64,000 bases of DNA, taken from Raphanus sativus (lineage: Eukaryota; Streptophyta; Magnoliopsida; Brassicales; Brassicaceae). This document shows positions 44,455-55,487 of the stretch, in pieces. The stretch spans positions 44,830,515 through 44,894,514 of the forward strand of contig NC_079514.1 in assembly GCF_000801105.2 (NCBI RefSeq), given 5' to 3'. Numbering within the stretch: the first letter of the stretch is position 1; each line of letters starts with the position of its first letter. The notes beneath the pieces are model-generated. The model saw nothing but the letters and a program-made list of their open reading frames with translations. It had not been told where the DNA came from and ran no database searches. The position numbers and the translations under genes are program-made.

Positions 44455-46450
44455 AGACCCTTTTTCTATACTGAGATATTTTTTTTGAGTTTTTTACCTT
44501 CTAAGACACATTTTGTCTTTTGAATTACTGGTTTAGACATTTTCCACTTGGAGAACACATTATCTCTGTACAAAGTCATCTATGCCCTCTTTTTAGACTA
44601 CACCACACTTTACTAACTATAGGGGAAGTAACCATGGTTAGACATTTTTAATCTTTTTTTCTTTGTTGTCGGACAAATCAAGATACATAATTATTTGTCT
44701 TTTCTCCAACTCTTCTACTTTCCTCCATTTGAAGAAAACCCTGTTTTCATCGATTTTCAAAGCTCCGTGAGTTACGATGATATCGACGAAGTCTAGTGGC
44801 GAAGAAGAAACCCAAGTCTTTTCAGGCGCCGGCGAAGAAGAAAGCCGATCCTTCTCCGCATTCCGATCTTCCGCCGTCCTCTTCAGGTTAGATCGAATCA
44901 ACTTCTGCTTCTTCTCTTTCTAATTTTTGTTGCTTTCTTATATAGTGCTTCAATTTTTGGTTTTTTTGCAACCGAGTCCCGTGCGATTTCTCTTTTCAAT
45001 TCTAGGGTTTTTTCCCCCAAATCAACGGCGTCTCAGTCGAAGACGAAGAAGAAATCCCGTGCGACTCAGGAACCAGAACCACCGCAGACCGCATCAGGTT
45101 AGCATTTCTACCAGTGGAAAAGGACGACATCGAACTCTCGTTGTTGTGTGATTGGATCTCATTGTTGTAACAATTATTTATCTGATTTTTGTTTCAGATC
45201 CGAGTTGAAGGGACAAAAAATCAGATGTGATTTGCCTCTTAGTTATCTGATTGAGATTAGAGCTTGAAAGATGTTGATTTGCGAGGGCTTGGAAATTAGT
45301 GATTTGGAATTGGAAAATCATTTTCAAATTGATTTTAGGTATGCTGGTGAAACTGATGGCCAGAACTGATCACGATCATCCACATCCACAATCTCTTTGT
45401 TTTTATTTTTCGACAAATCTGACGTCCACACCTTGTCTGTCCACAACACTTTTTTCTATCTGGTTTGGAGAGGACGTGACGACGAGCAGATTCGACCTCC
45501 GTTGTGGAAAAGATGACGACAAGCTCTCGTGTCTATTATATTTAGTGATTATGTTTTGTGGTGTGTCTATTAGAGATTTTAAGGATGATGTAAACTCTTG
45601 TTTGTGACTGTGACTATAAACCCTTCCTCATGATTAATAAAATTGGTCTCATCTGTTTATTGAACATTTTGTTTAGTTGATTGGATTTAGAAAATGTTTT
45701 GACTCAATGAAACAGTTTGTAGACCTTCTATTAGTTGGGTATGTCAATTCTTAACTTGGCGACTATAGTTTCTTGATATTTTATCAGTTATCCACATCCA
45801 CAAATGGCAACAGTGAACTTTTGTCCATATCCACAAACGACAACCATTTTCAGCATCCACAAACACGTATACACATATGCATATCAGAGAGACTCGCTTC
45901 AACACGGTAACTCATAGACATATTGTCTTTTGTCAAGGTTCAAAGACTCAAAATACAATCTTGGTTAATTTAGTTAATATGAAACCACATTTCTCAAATG
46001 AACACTAAGTCATGTACAATTTTTGTATACATTTACGGTGTCCATGTCCACAATTTCTTTCATATTCAAATTGCAAAAATATACCAAAATGGATCTTACA
46101 GTGTAGAGAACAAAAAGACATAATTTATGATAACAAATTTATTTATTTATATATTTTAAATATGTTAAAATAATCACATAAAGAAATAAATGAGATTGAT
46201 AAAGTAGTATTAGAAAAGTTCAAGTAACTCTGACCATACGATCTACTTGCACTCCTTATATCTAATGGCTCAAAAAAATATAAGGAAGAAGAAAAGAAAG
46301 TGAGTGGGTGGGGGAAAGCTGGCAGAATATTATATTAGTAAAACTAGCTCATCTCTTCAAAGTCTTAATCACAGCAAAAGAATAGTTATGTCAAAACACT
46401 AGGGGGTGAGAGGGAGAAAGTGCCTCTCAACCGGCAAGTGTCTAAAAGTG
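44455..46450. mobile_element. TCCACA-rich repeat module B (MULE-like, tentative)
   Basis: Begins with AAGACACATTTTGTC and AGACATTTTCCACTTGGAG words, holds a Lys/Pro-rich coding remnant (44789-45097), then many TCCACATCCACA words (45380, 45792, 45830, 46050), and ends near AAGTGTCTAAAAGTGTT (46435). The order matches module A at 38150-39520. Boundaries and class are uncertain. Confidence 0.4.
44789..45097 (+). pseudogene. Lys/Pro-rich coding remnant in module B
   Basis: One frame reads VAKKKPKSFQAPAKKKADPS then PHSDLPPSSS up to a GT donor-like site at about 44886. The next piece, after an AG near 45005, reads KSTASQSKTKKKSRATQEPE then PPQTAS before GTTAGC (about 45097). The expected ATG appears as GTG at 44797. 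The composition (basic, Ser/Pro-rich) resembles the N-termini of plant transposon or zinc-knuckle proteins. No domain is identified. Confidence 0.35.
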
Positions 46451-46835
46451 TTAACAAAAAAAAGAAAATTGTGTTTGTTGGAATAATCAACTCTATTTTT
46501 TTATATTTATTGTGTCTATGACATATTTTCATGTATCCACAACATATATGTTCACATTTTACTTGTTCACAAACAATTTATCTAAAAAGAAAATTGTGGT
46601 GATATGTTTTTTATATTCAATTGCTAAAATATACTAAAATAGATCTTAAAATGTTGGAAACAAAAAGTGATAATTTATTATATCCAATTTATTTGCTTAT
46701 ATACTTTAATATATCAAAATAATTACATAAATATAAAGAAGGGAACTGATAATAATAACATTAAAAAATTCTAATAAACCAAACTTTACGATCTAGTTTC
46801 TCTTTCCATATCCGGTGGTTTAAAAAACATTTCTT

Positions 46836-47607
46836 TCTATACATTTATCATAATAATTTTTTCACAAAAAAAAATTAACTCTTAACTAGTCAACTTAACT
46901 ACTAATCTATTGCAGTTCTTTTTTTTAGTGGACAGAAGGATAGTTTCGTCTCAAAATTTTCTTGGATTTCGTGAATGTGTTCTTCAAGCACAACGTGTCT
47001 AGTGTCAAAAATTCAAAGAAGTGCCTTAAATAGTAATGCACTCATATTAATATAACTAAACCGACCAGATGTTACATATATAAAATCACATGTCTAATCC
47101 ATAACTATAATATTATTAAATTATACATATAATTATTTAAATTGAAAGTAAAAAAAAATAATCAGCAATTATAATATATATTTTAAAAATATTTACATCC
47201 GTGCATAAACACGGGAAAATCAGATAATAGTTAAATATCTAATTACATTTTAATTTCAATTCAGAGGCTGATTCTGTGGCAAAGTTAGCCTTAAGTATGT
47301 CTGTAACAAACTCTATTTCAGGGGCTTAGAACCCTTTCTAGTAATGCAATGTTGGTTCGATCAAAAAAAAAAAATATATATATATATATATATATTCTTT
47401 TTTTTTTACAATCAGAATGAATGATATATATTAACTTGAAACCAGTACAATACTTCAAAATGAATTATATTAACTTGAAACCAGTACAAAACTTCATCGT
47501 CAAGCGTCTAGAAATCGTAATTGAGAACTGGTAAACTTCATCGAGGCCTTAGTATTAGAACATAGAAATTAGCAATTAAGAACTGGTATGATCAAAGGGA
47601 AATTTTA
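46836..47607. other. AT-rich spacer with microsatellite and short duplication
   Basis: Contains a TATATA run near 47374-47394 and a tandem pair of about 37 bases at 47424-47495 (TATTAACTTGAAACCAGTAC in both). A CCGTG...CACGG hairpin near 47197-47213 could be a weak Helitron end. No gene is seen. Confidence 0.5.
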
Positions 47608-47926
47608 CAGTTCACTTGAGATTTCAAGAACCAGAAATTAGTATGTTAAGTGATTTGGAAGGGTGATATAGTAGTACAAATCTTAAGTTTGAACTTGTAA
47701 TTCGAGTTGACCCCTATAATAAGAAATTGGAATTGTACTAGAAAGGTTATTGATTCACTACAGTTTATTTGAGATTTCAAGAACCAGAAATTAGCATGTT
47801 AACTGATTTGGAAGGGTGGTCTATGTTGTACAGATCGTAAGTTAAAAACAATGTTATCCAAATTTGACCCGTTTAGAAAAAAGAAGAAACTGGAATTTAC
47901 TAGAACGGTGATTGATGGATTCATTA
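47608..47926. repeat. Tandem duplication, about 153 and 166 bp
   Basis: 47608-47760 and 47761-47926 share TTGAGATTTCAAGAACCAGA, GTGATTTGGAAGGGTG-like sequence, TTGACCC and the ending GGTGATTGAT, with moderate divergence. It lies just beyond the stop of the first UBX gene. Confidence 0.8.
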
Positions 47927-48033
47927 CAATGAATTAAGAACAAGAAAAGAACAGCAATACGCTTGAACCAAACTCACAATCCATTTCTGTCTTTTAACTT
48001 TTAAGGTAAAGGTTAAACTAAAACTCGAAATCT

Positions 48034-49506
48034 TCACTCCCAAGCAACCGAGATCATTGAATTAGCGAGTCCAGATTCCTCAAAAGTCGCATTAACTCCA
48101 TAATCAAGAGTCTTGGGAGCACCAGGAATCGCCTGTACCAGTTTAAATGCCTTTCTCTCAAATCCTTCCATGTGAGAATAACAGAAAGACCAGAGAAGCT
48201 GAACAGGTTCGCTCTTGAGAAACCTTCTCTGCCTTCTTCTCCCATCTAGAAACCGAACACAGACACTGCACACAACGCTTTTATCACAATCTACTTTTGG
48301 CTCTTCTGTTAAATCCTGGAACTCAAACCAATTCTCTTCCTCCTCTACTTCTTCAGGCTCTTCAAATCTTGCCCCCCAAGAAGAAGCAATGGTGTTATCA
48401 TTGTTGTTGCTTGGAGACCGAGTCTCATTGTTGTCAAACCCATTCTCTTCCTCCTCTACTTCTTCAGACTCTTCAAATCTTGGCCCCCAAGAAGAATCAA
48501 TGATGTTATCATTGCTGTTTCTTGGAGACCAAGTCTCCTTGTTGTCAAACCCATTCTCTTCCTTCTCTACTTCTTCAGGCTCTTCAAATCTTGGCCCCCA
48601 AGAAGAAGCAATCATGTTAGCATTGCTGTTGCTTGGAGACCAAGTCTCTCTGTTTTCACACTCTTCGCCCCAAGAAGGAGCCAGAACATGATCAGTGTTG
48701 TTGCTTGTGGAACAAGTGTGATCCTCCTCCGTTTCAGGGTGTCTTTTCCTTATCAGAGAAGCAATGTGCTCATGAGGACCAGCCTCCAAAAACCACGACA
48801 AGTCCTCCACAAAACTCTGAGCTTCAATCACACCGCTCCACATACGCATCTTCTGACCAGTGACGGGATCGATTACAAGCACCACAGGTGGAGGAGAGTC
48901 GATTTTGTAGTAGTTCGAGATCTTATCCCCTTCGATTGTATTATCATAGACCTGCCACAAGAGGAAGCTGGACATAACAGCTTCTGAAACGGTGTCGTTG
49001 GACCATAAATCACGATTGAGCGTGTGAGAAGCAAACTCTGTTTTGGATTGGAGATTCACTAGCAACCATAGATTCTCCGTACAAGAAGTTGATTTCGCTT
49101 CTTCCAACGTACGACCATCGAAAAGCAAGTCTACAGGAGGACGATACATGGAAGACAATGTCGAATTTGATTCTCCATCATCGAACGTCGTTGACTCGTT
49201 ATTTTGCTTCGCGACATGATCTTCATTATACATGGACGGTTCCATATAGTTCTTGTCGAGGAGAAACAAATTAATGGATTCTTCTATATTCCAGTTCGTT
49301 GTCTCCAAGAACCTTTTTGCGGTTTGTACAGTCTCGCCGACAGCGACTTCGAGAAAAGAAGAGATTAGTTGATCTTCATGTTGTTGTTCGATAGGATTCG
49401 TGGAAAGTGTTTGAGGGGTTTCGTTGTTGAGGAAGAGATTGATTTCTTCGTAAAGCGGCGACCTATCTGTTATCACTCGGTTTGTGCTCGAAAACGGTAT
49501 CCCCAT
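48034..49506 (-). CDS. UBA-UAS-UBX protein with 37-aa repeats, 490 aa
   Basis: This is an intronless gene. A UBA-like domain lies at residues 43-85 (EDQLISSFLEVAVGE ... NWNIEESINLFLL), a thioredoxin-like UAS domain at about 117-256 (ENLWLLVNLQS, LNRDLWSN, PPVVLVIDPVTGQKM) and a UBX domain at about 409-490. Residues 287-395 are three tandem copies of a 37-residue unit, each with ETWSPSN and ASSWGPRFEEPEEVEEEENG-like parts; a shortened copy precedes them. The ATG at 49506 is used because the codon eight upstream is TTG. A TATATAAA box (49553-49560) supports this. The domain set is that of plant PUX7-like Cdc48/p97 adaptors, which link ubiquitylated substrates to the AAA ATPase. The FPR touch-turn of UBX reads IPGAPK here, so p97 binding is not assured. 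First of a three-gene tandem array. Confidence 0.9.
   Translation of the reverse strand: MGIPFSSTNRVITDRSPLYEEINLFLNNETPQTLSTNPIEQQHEDQLISSFLEVAVGETVQTAKRFLETTNWNIEESINLFLLDKNYMEPSMYNEDHVAKQNNESTTFDDGESNSTLSSMYRPPVDLLFDGRTLEEAKSTSCTENLWLLVNLQSKTEFASHTLNRDLWSNDTVSEAVMSSFLLWQVYDNTIEGDKISNYYKIDSPPPVVLVIDPVTGQKMRMWSGVIEAQSFVEDLSWFLEAGPHEHIASLIRKRHPETEEDHTCSTSNNTDHVLAPSWGEECENRETWSPSNSNANMIASSWGPRFEEPEEVEKEENGFDNKETWSPRNSNDNIIDSSWGPRFEESEEVEEEENGFDNNETRSPSNNNDNTIASSWGARFEEPEEVEEEENWFEFQDLTEEPKVDCDKSVVCSVCVRFLDGRRRQRRFLKSEPVQLLWSFCYSHMEGFERKAFKLVQAIPGAPKTLDYGVNATFEESGLANSMISVAWE
48316..48648 (-). repeat. 111-bp coding minisatellite, three units
   Basis: Units 48648-48538, 48537-48427 and 48426 to about 48316. 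They keep the reading frame (111 = 37 codons) and differ by scattered substitutions (ETWSPSN, ETWSPRN, ETRSPSN). Paralogs at 58631 and 60880 have none and at most one unit. Confidence 0.9.
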
Positions 49507-49560
49507 TGTTGCTGTTGTGAGAGATATCAACAGGTTGTAGAGCTTGTGTCTGTTTATATA

Positions 49561-50598
49561 GAAATCTTGAAAGAGAAAACTTGTTTTTATTTCCTTTTCT
49601 GTTTAAAATATATGGAAAAGGAAAGTTTGTTTAGATTTGTTTCCTTTTCGCGCAGACCGTCTCAAAGTAATCGTGATCCCATGTGCAAGCTCTTTTCACG
49701 CAGACCGTCTCAAAATTAATTTACTTGATATATATCCAATTTATAGAAATGTAAAGATTCCTATAAAATATATCCTTTAAAATCAAAACAGAAATCAACA
49801 TCAAACAGTAAATTACAAATAAAAAATCATTAAAATTGAGTTGATATATCTTATATATATTTGAAAATTTAACATAAACATTAAATGTAAAATGTAAACT
49901 AAATATTTAATTATATATGTGTTAATTATTGTAAATTCAATATAAACTTCGTTACAATTTTAATAACCAAATTTTTGAATATTAAGCAAATTTATCTTTT
50001 GAAATAAAATTAAAAAATATTATAAATTAATTAAATTGATATGTATACTATTTATAAAAAAATCAATATTCCTATAAATTATTCTTTAAAATAAAATAGA
50101 AATCTACATAAAAGGTAAATTAAAAAATTTAAAATCCTTAAAATTTTAGTTAATATCTATTATGTATAACTGAAAAAATAATATAAACATTTAGTGAAAA
50201 TGGAAAACTAATTTTTAATTATTATATATACTTAATATTTGAAATTTAATATACAATTAACTAACAAAAATATACAATATATTATATTTAATTATATATA
50301 CACTTAAATTTGAAAAGATTAATCAACTATATCTTAAAATATGATAATATATCTTAAAATATAAGAATTTTTAAGGGGTGTCAACCTAGTATTTAAACAA
50401 ATAATAACAATATGACACATCAACATTTAAACTTACTATTTATGAAAGTGTCAATATTGCCAATTTTGTTCTAGAAAATAAAAGAACATGAAATTAAGTA
50501 AACTAACAAAATAAAAATATTAAAAATTAATTAGATTGATATGTAGAAATTTTTTAAAAATGTGAAGATTCCTATAGAATATCTCTTTTAAAATTAAA
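49561..50598. other. AT-rich intergenic DNA with repeated fragments
   Basis: The phrase CAATTTATAGAAATGTAAAG followed by ATTCCTATAAAATAT recurs with variation at about 49735, 50045, 50545 and 52485. No gene is seen. The first 150 bases hold the promoter of the first UBX gene. Confidence 0.5.
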
Positions 50599-50630
50599 CT
50601 AGGATACTACCCGCGCTTTGAAAGCGCGGA
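50599..50630 (-). mobile_element. Helitron 3' terminus, minus orientation
   Basis: Minus strand: CCGCGCTTTCAAAGCGCGG (50611-50629), a 9-bp perfect stem, then GTAGTATC and CTAG (50602-50599) followed by T. This is the canonical Helitron 3' layout. The body should extend to higher coordinates; its 5' end was not located. Confidence 0.7.
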
Positions 50631-50668
50631 GTTAAATTTTATTGATTTGTTAACATGTTATTTTATTA

Positions 50669-51170
50669 AATAATATGTTTAGATATGTACGTTCGGTTTT
50701 CGTTTCATTTCCAGGTTGTATTTTTGGCTTTCATTTGATTTTGACTCGGTTGTAGCTTTTTATTTTCGATTCAAGATATATAAAAATCGTTCGGTTAGTT
50801 ATTAATTTGAGTATGGTTTGAATTTTAGTTATTTATTTTTTGGTTTGGTTAAGTCACAATATTCAAAAATTCCAAAAAATACCACGGTGTATGGTATAAA
50901 CCATTTACTAAAATCGTGGTATAGATAATATTTTATGTAAACTATATACCATGGTATTTTTTGGAATTTTTGAACATTGTGACTTAACCAAACAAGAAAA
51001 AATAAATAACTAAAATTCAAACCACACTCAAATTAATAACTAACCGAACGGTTTTTATATATCTTCAACCGAAATCAAAAGTTACAACCGAATCGAAATC
51101 AAATTGAAAGCCAAAAATACAATCAGGAAACGAAGCGAAAACCGAAAGCACATATCTAAATATATTATAT
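50669..51170. mobile_element. Foldback/hairpin element, arms over 200 bp
   Basis: The left arm (about 50669-50890) and right arm (about 50935-51170) are reverse complements at roughly 90 percent by eye. Shared blocks include TAGATATGT, GTTCGGTTAGTTATTAATTT, TTGAATTTTAGTTATTTATT, GGTTAAGTCACAAT and TTCAAAAATTCCAAAAAATA. The loop is under 50 bases. Non-coding; the minus frame at 50829-51020 is inside the arms. No target duplication was established. Confidence 0.85.
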
Positions 51171-51746
51171 CATCCAACACATATTTATCGAAATCAAATC
51201 GAAGGTTTTCTTTTTTTTTCTTTGTTTTACTGGTACAATAATAAGCAAGAAACAAAAAGGATAAATCATAAAAACAAAGAAAAAGTGTGATGGGTTCGCG
51301 ATGGTGAATGAGGTGGGTCCATTAGTTTCCTATTATACCTCAATTAGTTATTCGATAGCTTGTTAATTGTTATAAAATATTTTCCATTTGTTTTTTTTTA
51401 ATAAAAAGCGAATGGCATTGCTGTAAATACTAAGCAAAATAAAGAGGATGTCAAAAAAATGTATGCTGTTTTAATTGTATTGATAGATATGAACCTATAA
51501 AGGTGTTGCCAAATAAAAATCACTAAAATTGAGTTGATATGTATAATTTATATTTTGAAAATTAACATAAATATTAAATTATGTAGTTATATACATTAAC
51601 TATGTTCAATTAAATATACAGTTAATAAAAAAATTAATTTACTATTTGTAAAAGTGTCAATATTGCCAAAACATTTTTAAATAAAATTAAAAATTATAAA
51701 AATTAAAAAATAAAATACGATTAAAATTTAATTAACTTGATATGTA
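51171..51746. other. AT-rich spacer before a Helitron
   Basis: No gene is seen. The last base, A51746, is the expected Helitron target base. Confidence 0.5.
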
Positions 51747-52485
51747 TCCACTAGACATTATTTGTGAAGTGCTTTTGATACATGTCATCACCAAAATAAG
51801 TCTACGAAAAAAATGATGACATGACTTAAAAGAAATATGACATGACATCGATTTAATTGTGATATGTAAAATTTTCTATATTAAAATTAATGTTTTTGAT
51901 AAGATTTCTTAAATATGGTAATTACTATTTTGTATATATGTATTTGTATTTTTGTAAAGTTTCGTAAATAGTAATAACTAAAAAAATTTGTATCAAAAAT
52001 ATTCTAGAAGTATCCATTTTGGTAAGATTTAAGAAATATTTAAGAAATATGGTAATACCTAATAACTTTTCTATATATATATTAAAACAATATAATTATA
52101 TATATAAATAATAATTATAATTTTATATTTAACAACTTATATATGTTATATTTATCAACTTATATATGTTATTTATGTTAATGCATATATTTATTAGAAC
52201 TAATTTATATATTTACAATTACACATATTTAAAATAAAAGTAACTAAATAAAGTATAATATGAATAAAGTAAATTATAAAATTTAAATTTTAATTATTAC
52301 AATTTGAATATAATAAAACTAAAAAGTTAAAATAAAATTGAATAAATCAAATTAGAAAAATTACATTATGATTTTATTTTTTAACTAATAAAATTTAAAT
52401 TTAAATACTGAAAATTAAAAATTTATTTATATAAATTTATTTATAAATTTTTTTATATATGCGTATGGCGCAGGAAAACTCCTAG
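51747..52485 (+). mobile_element. Non-autonomous Helitron, complete (739 bp)
   Basis: Starts A|TCCACTAGACATTATTTGTG and ends with a small hairpin (TGCGTATGGCGCA) then CCTAG|T, so it has TC start, CTAG end and A-T target as in Helitrons. The body is AT-rich and non-coding. A second copy at 63035 aligns along its whole visible length, which supports the ends. Confidence 0.85.
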
Positions 52486-54018
52486 TTCAATTTATAAAAA
52501 TGTGAAGATTCCTTAAAATATATATTTAAAATAAAACGGATATGCACATAAAAGGGTTAATTAATAGAATAAATCTTTAAAAACTGAGTTGATATATATG
52601 ATATATATTTGGAAAATTATCATATACATTAAGTGAACAATTAAAATGAATATTTCGTTATATTATATACTAACTATTTTAAATGCTTAATCATTATATA
52701 TATATACTAACAATTTAAAATGCTTAATCAACACAAAATATAATGATCTATCTTTAAATATAATAATTTTAGAAAATTTGAAACTTTTGAAGAACCATGT
52801 ATATACAAAGAAATAAAATATGTAAAGAAAAGGTAAATAGGAAAACCAGAAAACTATACGAAAAACATATCTTCATATATATGCTAACTCATTATATAAT
52901 TACAAAAAAAAGTTCAACAAAAGAAGAAGTAGTGTATCCATAGTTTTTCCTTTACTATATGTTATACAAATAATAATTAATAAATACTAAATTAGCAAAT
53001 AAAAACATCAAAAATAAAATAATCGGATAAGATAATTCTTCGAAAAATCAGTACAAGAAGCTTCATTGACCAAATAAAAAGAACAAAATGTCTTACAAAA
53101 TGAAAAATAATAATTAAATTTATAAATAAAATAAATTAAAATTAAAATTAAAAAAAATTGATAATTGGTCTAACTGTTTAGCTTTAAAAGAGTTAAATAA
53201 AACAATATGTACTCAAGTATGTCAAAAATATAAAAAACAGATAAATATAGAAAGATAAATATGATCAAAAGAGTTGAATAAAACAATATGTACTCAAGCA
53301 TGTCAAAATATACAAAATAGATAAATATAGAAAGATAAATATGATCAAAATTGCAAAGGTTGTAATCTTTTAGAAGAATATGAACCTATAATTTAGTATT
53401 TATTTTTAAGCATTAGTACCAATTATAAATAACTAAATTAATAATAGATTACAGAAATTTCCAAAACAAATAAAACAGTATAGCCAGCCATTTATTTTAT
53501 TGCTTTCAGCGATAAAAAAAAATAATCATTCAGAATGAACAACATATGGTTTACTCATCAATAATCAACACTTTTATATTATTTTTGACAAAAAGATGAA
53601 TCAACTACAATTTAAGAACTCATAGATGCTAATCTAAAGAATTCACTGAAACCAAAGAAAACTATTTGGTGACTTCTCATAAGTTTTTAACATAAATTGC
53701 TTGATGATCATTTAGATAACAAGTTTTATAAAATAGATGAAAAAGATACAAAGAAATTTGTAAGTAATTTATTTTAAAATTTCAGTAAACTTTACAAAGA
53801 ACATAAATAATATAAATACACATTTTATACATTTATGAATACAAAAAAGAGAAATATATAAAGTTATTTATTTTAGGAGTACAATATTACAAACAAACAT
53901 AAATACAAAATAACACATTATATTTAATTTATTTTTAACAAGAATAAAAATTAATAAATTCATTATATTTCAAGATTTTAAAATTATTGTAAAAGTTTAA
54001 CTTAACTATTAATAAAAA
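52486..54018. other. AT-rich intergenic DNA with 81-bp duplication
   Basis: Two tandem copies of about 81 bp occupy 53191-53351, each with AACAATATGTACTCAAG and GATAAATATAGAAAGATAAA. Otherwise low-complexity; no gene is supported. Confidence 0.6.
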
Positions 54019-54047
54019 CTCACGCGTAGCGTGAGTATAAAATTTAG
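54019..54047 (+). mobile_element. Helitron-like 3' terminus, plus orientation
   Basis: CTCACGCGTAGCGTGAG (54019-54035) is a hairpin with a 7-bp stem, followed by TATAAAAT and TTAG|T. One base departs from CTAG. The body would extend to lower coordinates; no 5' end was identified. Confidence 0.55.
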
Positions 54048-54639
54048 TAATAAGAAAAAGTAAGACCATGTGCATATGCAATGTATGTTAGCACATGACT
54101 AAAAACGGTAATTTCATGTATAGTTGAAATGAAATTTTGTTTCGTATTTAAATTGTGTGAATAATATTATTTTTTCTCTTTAGATACACCCCCTTTTTTT
54201 AATTGATACACCGTCTTTACAATTACTTTGCTATTGAGTTTTCAAATGGTCTAAATGATACTAATATCTATCTCATCTCAAAAACAACTAAGCCCCCATA
54301 GATGTCTTAATTCCATCCCATAGGTTTATGCAAAGTATGTTACAAGTTAATCTTTAAGATCTTATACTAGAGGCTAAAGAAGATTCTTCATAGTTGAGTT
54401 TTTAAATTCCAATCAACCTTTATGGCTAAAAGATAGATTTCAGATGATATCATGGTTGCATAAAAAATATTTTACGTATTGAGGACAAAGCCAAGTGAAA
54501 GAAACAACAGATTAGCCAGTAAAACATATATAAGTAAAACGTACGATAGGATAAAAATGGGATTTTTGGCAATGTAGGTTGACTGGATTATATACTGTAT
54601 TACTTTAGTGAAATAAAAGGTACTTATGAATGCCTAACC
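54048..54639. other. Unassigned spacer
   Basis: No gene or element end is recognised between the Helitron-like end and the LINE fragment. Confidence 0.5.
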
Positions 54640-55455
54640 AAGAGGAAACATATTTCCAGAAAGAGGTCTATGATAAGGAGATTCTTTGTCTTTTTTCATT
54701 TTTATTCTATGCACAGAAGCGTTCGTTAGCATTTTTAATCATGCAGAGAATCAAGCGAAGATAACAGCGATGCATGTCACACGCGCGTGTCCCTCGATAT
54801 CCCACCTTCTCTTTGCTGATGATAACCTTTTCATCGGTAAGACGGAATCCTTTGAATGTGGAGAAGTAATAAAAGTAGGCAGGAAATATGGTAAAGCATC
54901 AGGCCAATGCATCAACTTTGACAAATCCTCCTTACTCTTTGGTAAGAGGGTTCACGGAAATATAAGACAACAAATTAAAAACATACTTGGGATCCAAAAC
55001 GAAGGAGGAACAGTGACATACCTATGGATTCCTGAAGATATTAGTGATTTCAATTGTAAACTATTTGCTTTCCTGAAAGATAAACTATTGCACAAAGTTA
55101 ATGAATGGACGTGTATATGGCTCTTAAAAGGAGGTCCTAATTAAATCTATTATGCTTGGTCTTCTGACGTATGTTATGTCTACTTTTCTGCTTCCGCTAA
55201 GATATGTGAAACTCTTACCAGTGCCATTCGACAATTCTGGTGGAGCTCAAACCCGCCTGATCAGTGAGGAATTCATTGGGAAAAATGAGAAAAAAACTTT
55301 GTTTACCTAGAGAAGAAAGAGGAATTGGCTTCTGTCTGATTCATGAGTTTAACCTAGCTCTACTAGAAAAATAACTGTGACGATTAGTCCAAAATCCAGA
55401 TCCACTAGTGGCTCGAGTTTTGAAGGGAAGATATTATCGCTTGAGCTCGCCTTAA
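54640..55455 (+). pseudogene. LINE reverse transcriptase fragment
   Basis: The frame at 54686-55144 carries the catalytic-motif region SHLLFADDNLFIGKT (the FADD box of non-LTR reverse transcriptase) followed by KYGKASGQCINFDKSSLLFG and WIPEDISD, typical of plant LINE ORF2. It continues after stops and shifts with YVMSTFLLPL, RQFWWSSNPP, LCLPREERGIGF, FNLALLAK and LVARVLKGRYYRLSSP-like codons to about 55455. Both the 5' part and the RNase H end are missing. It is a dead internal fragment. Confidence 0.88.
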
Positions 55456-55487
55456 CGATTTTTTCTCAGTAGAGAATCTATTAGGCC

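Larger units (their letters stand above)
44278..46835. repeat. Three dispersed copies of a 190-bp sequence
   Basis: Copies at about 44278-44460, 46092-46270 and 46640-46830, all in the same orientation. Each has AACAAAAAGNNATAATTTAT, a TTTATATACTTTAATAT-like middle, ATCACATAAA, and an ending like ACGATCT followed by TATCTAATGGCTT. The spacing implies a duplicated larger unit or repeated element ends. Confidence 0.7.

Noticed and set aside
49507..49530. Eight extra N-terminal residues of the first UBX protein
   Set aside because: The first codon is TTG, not ATG; the next in-frame ATG at 49506 follows a TATA box at a normal distance.
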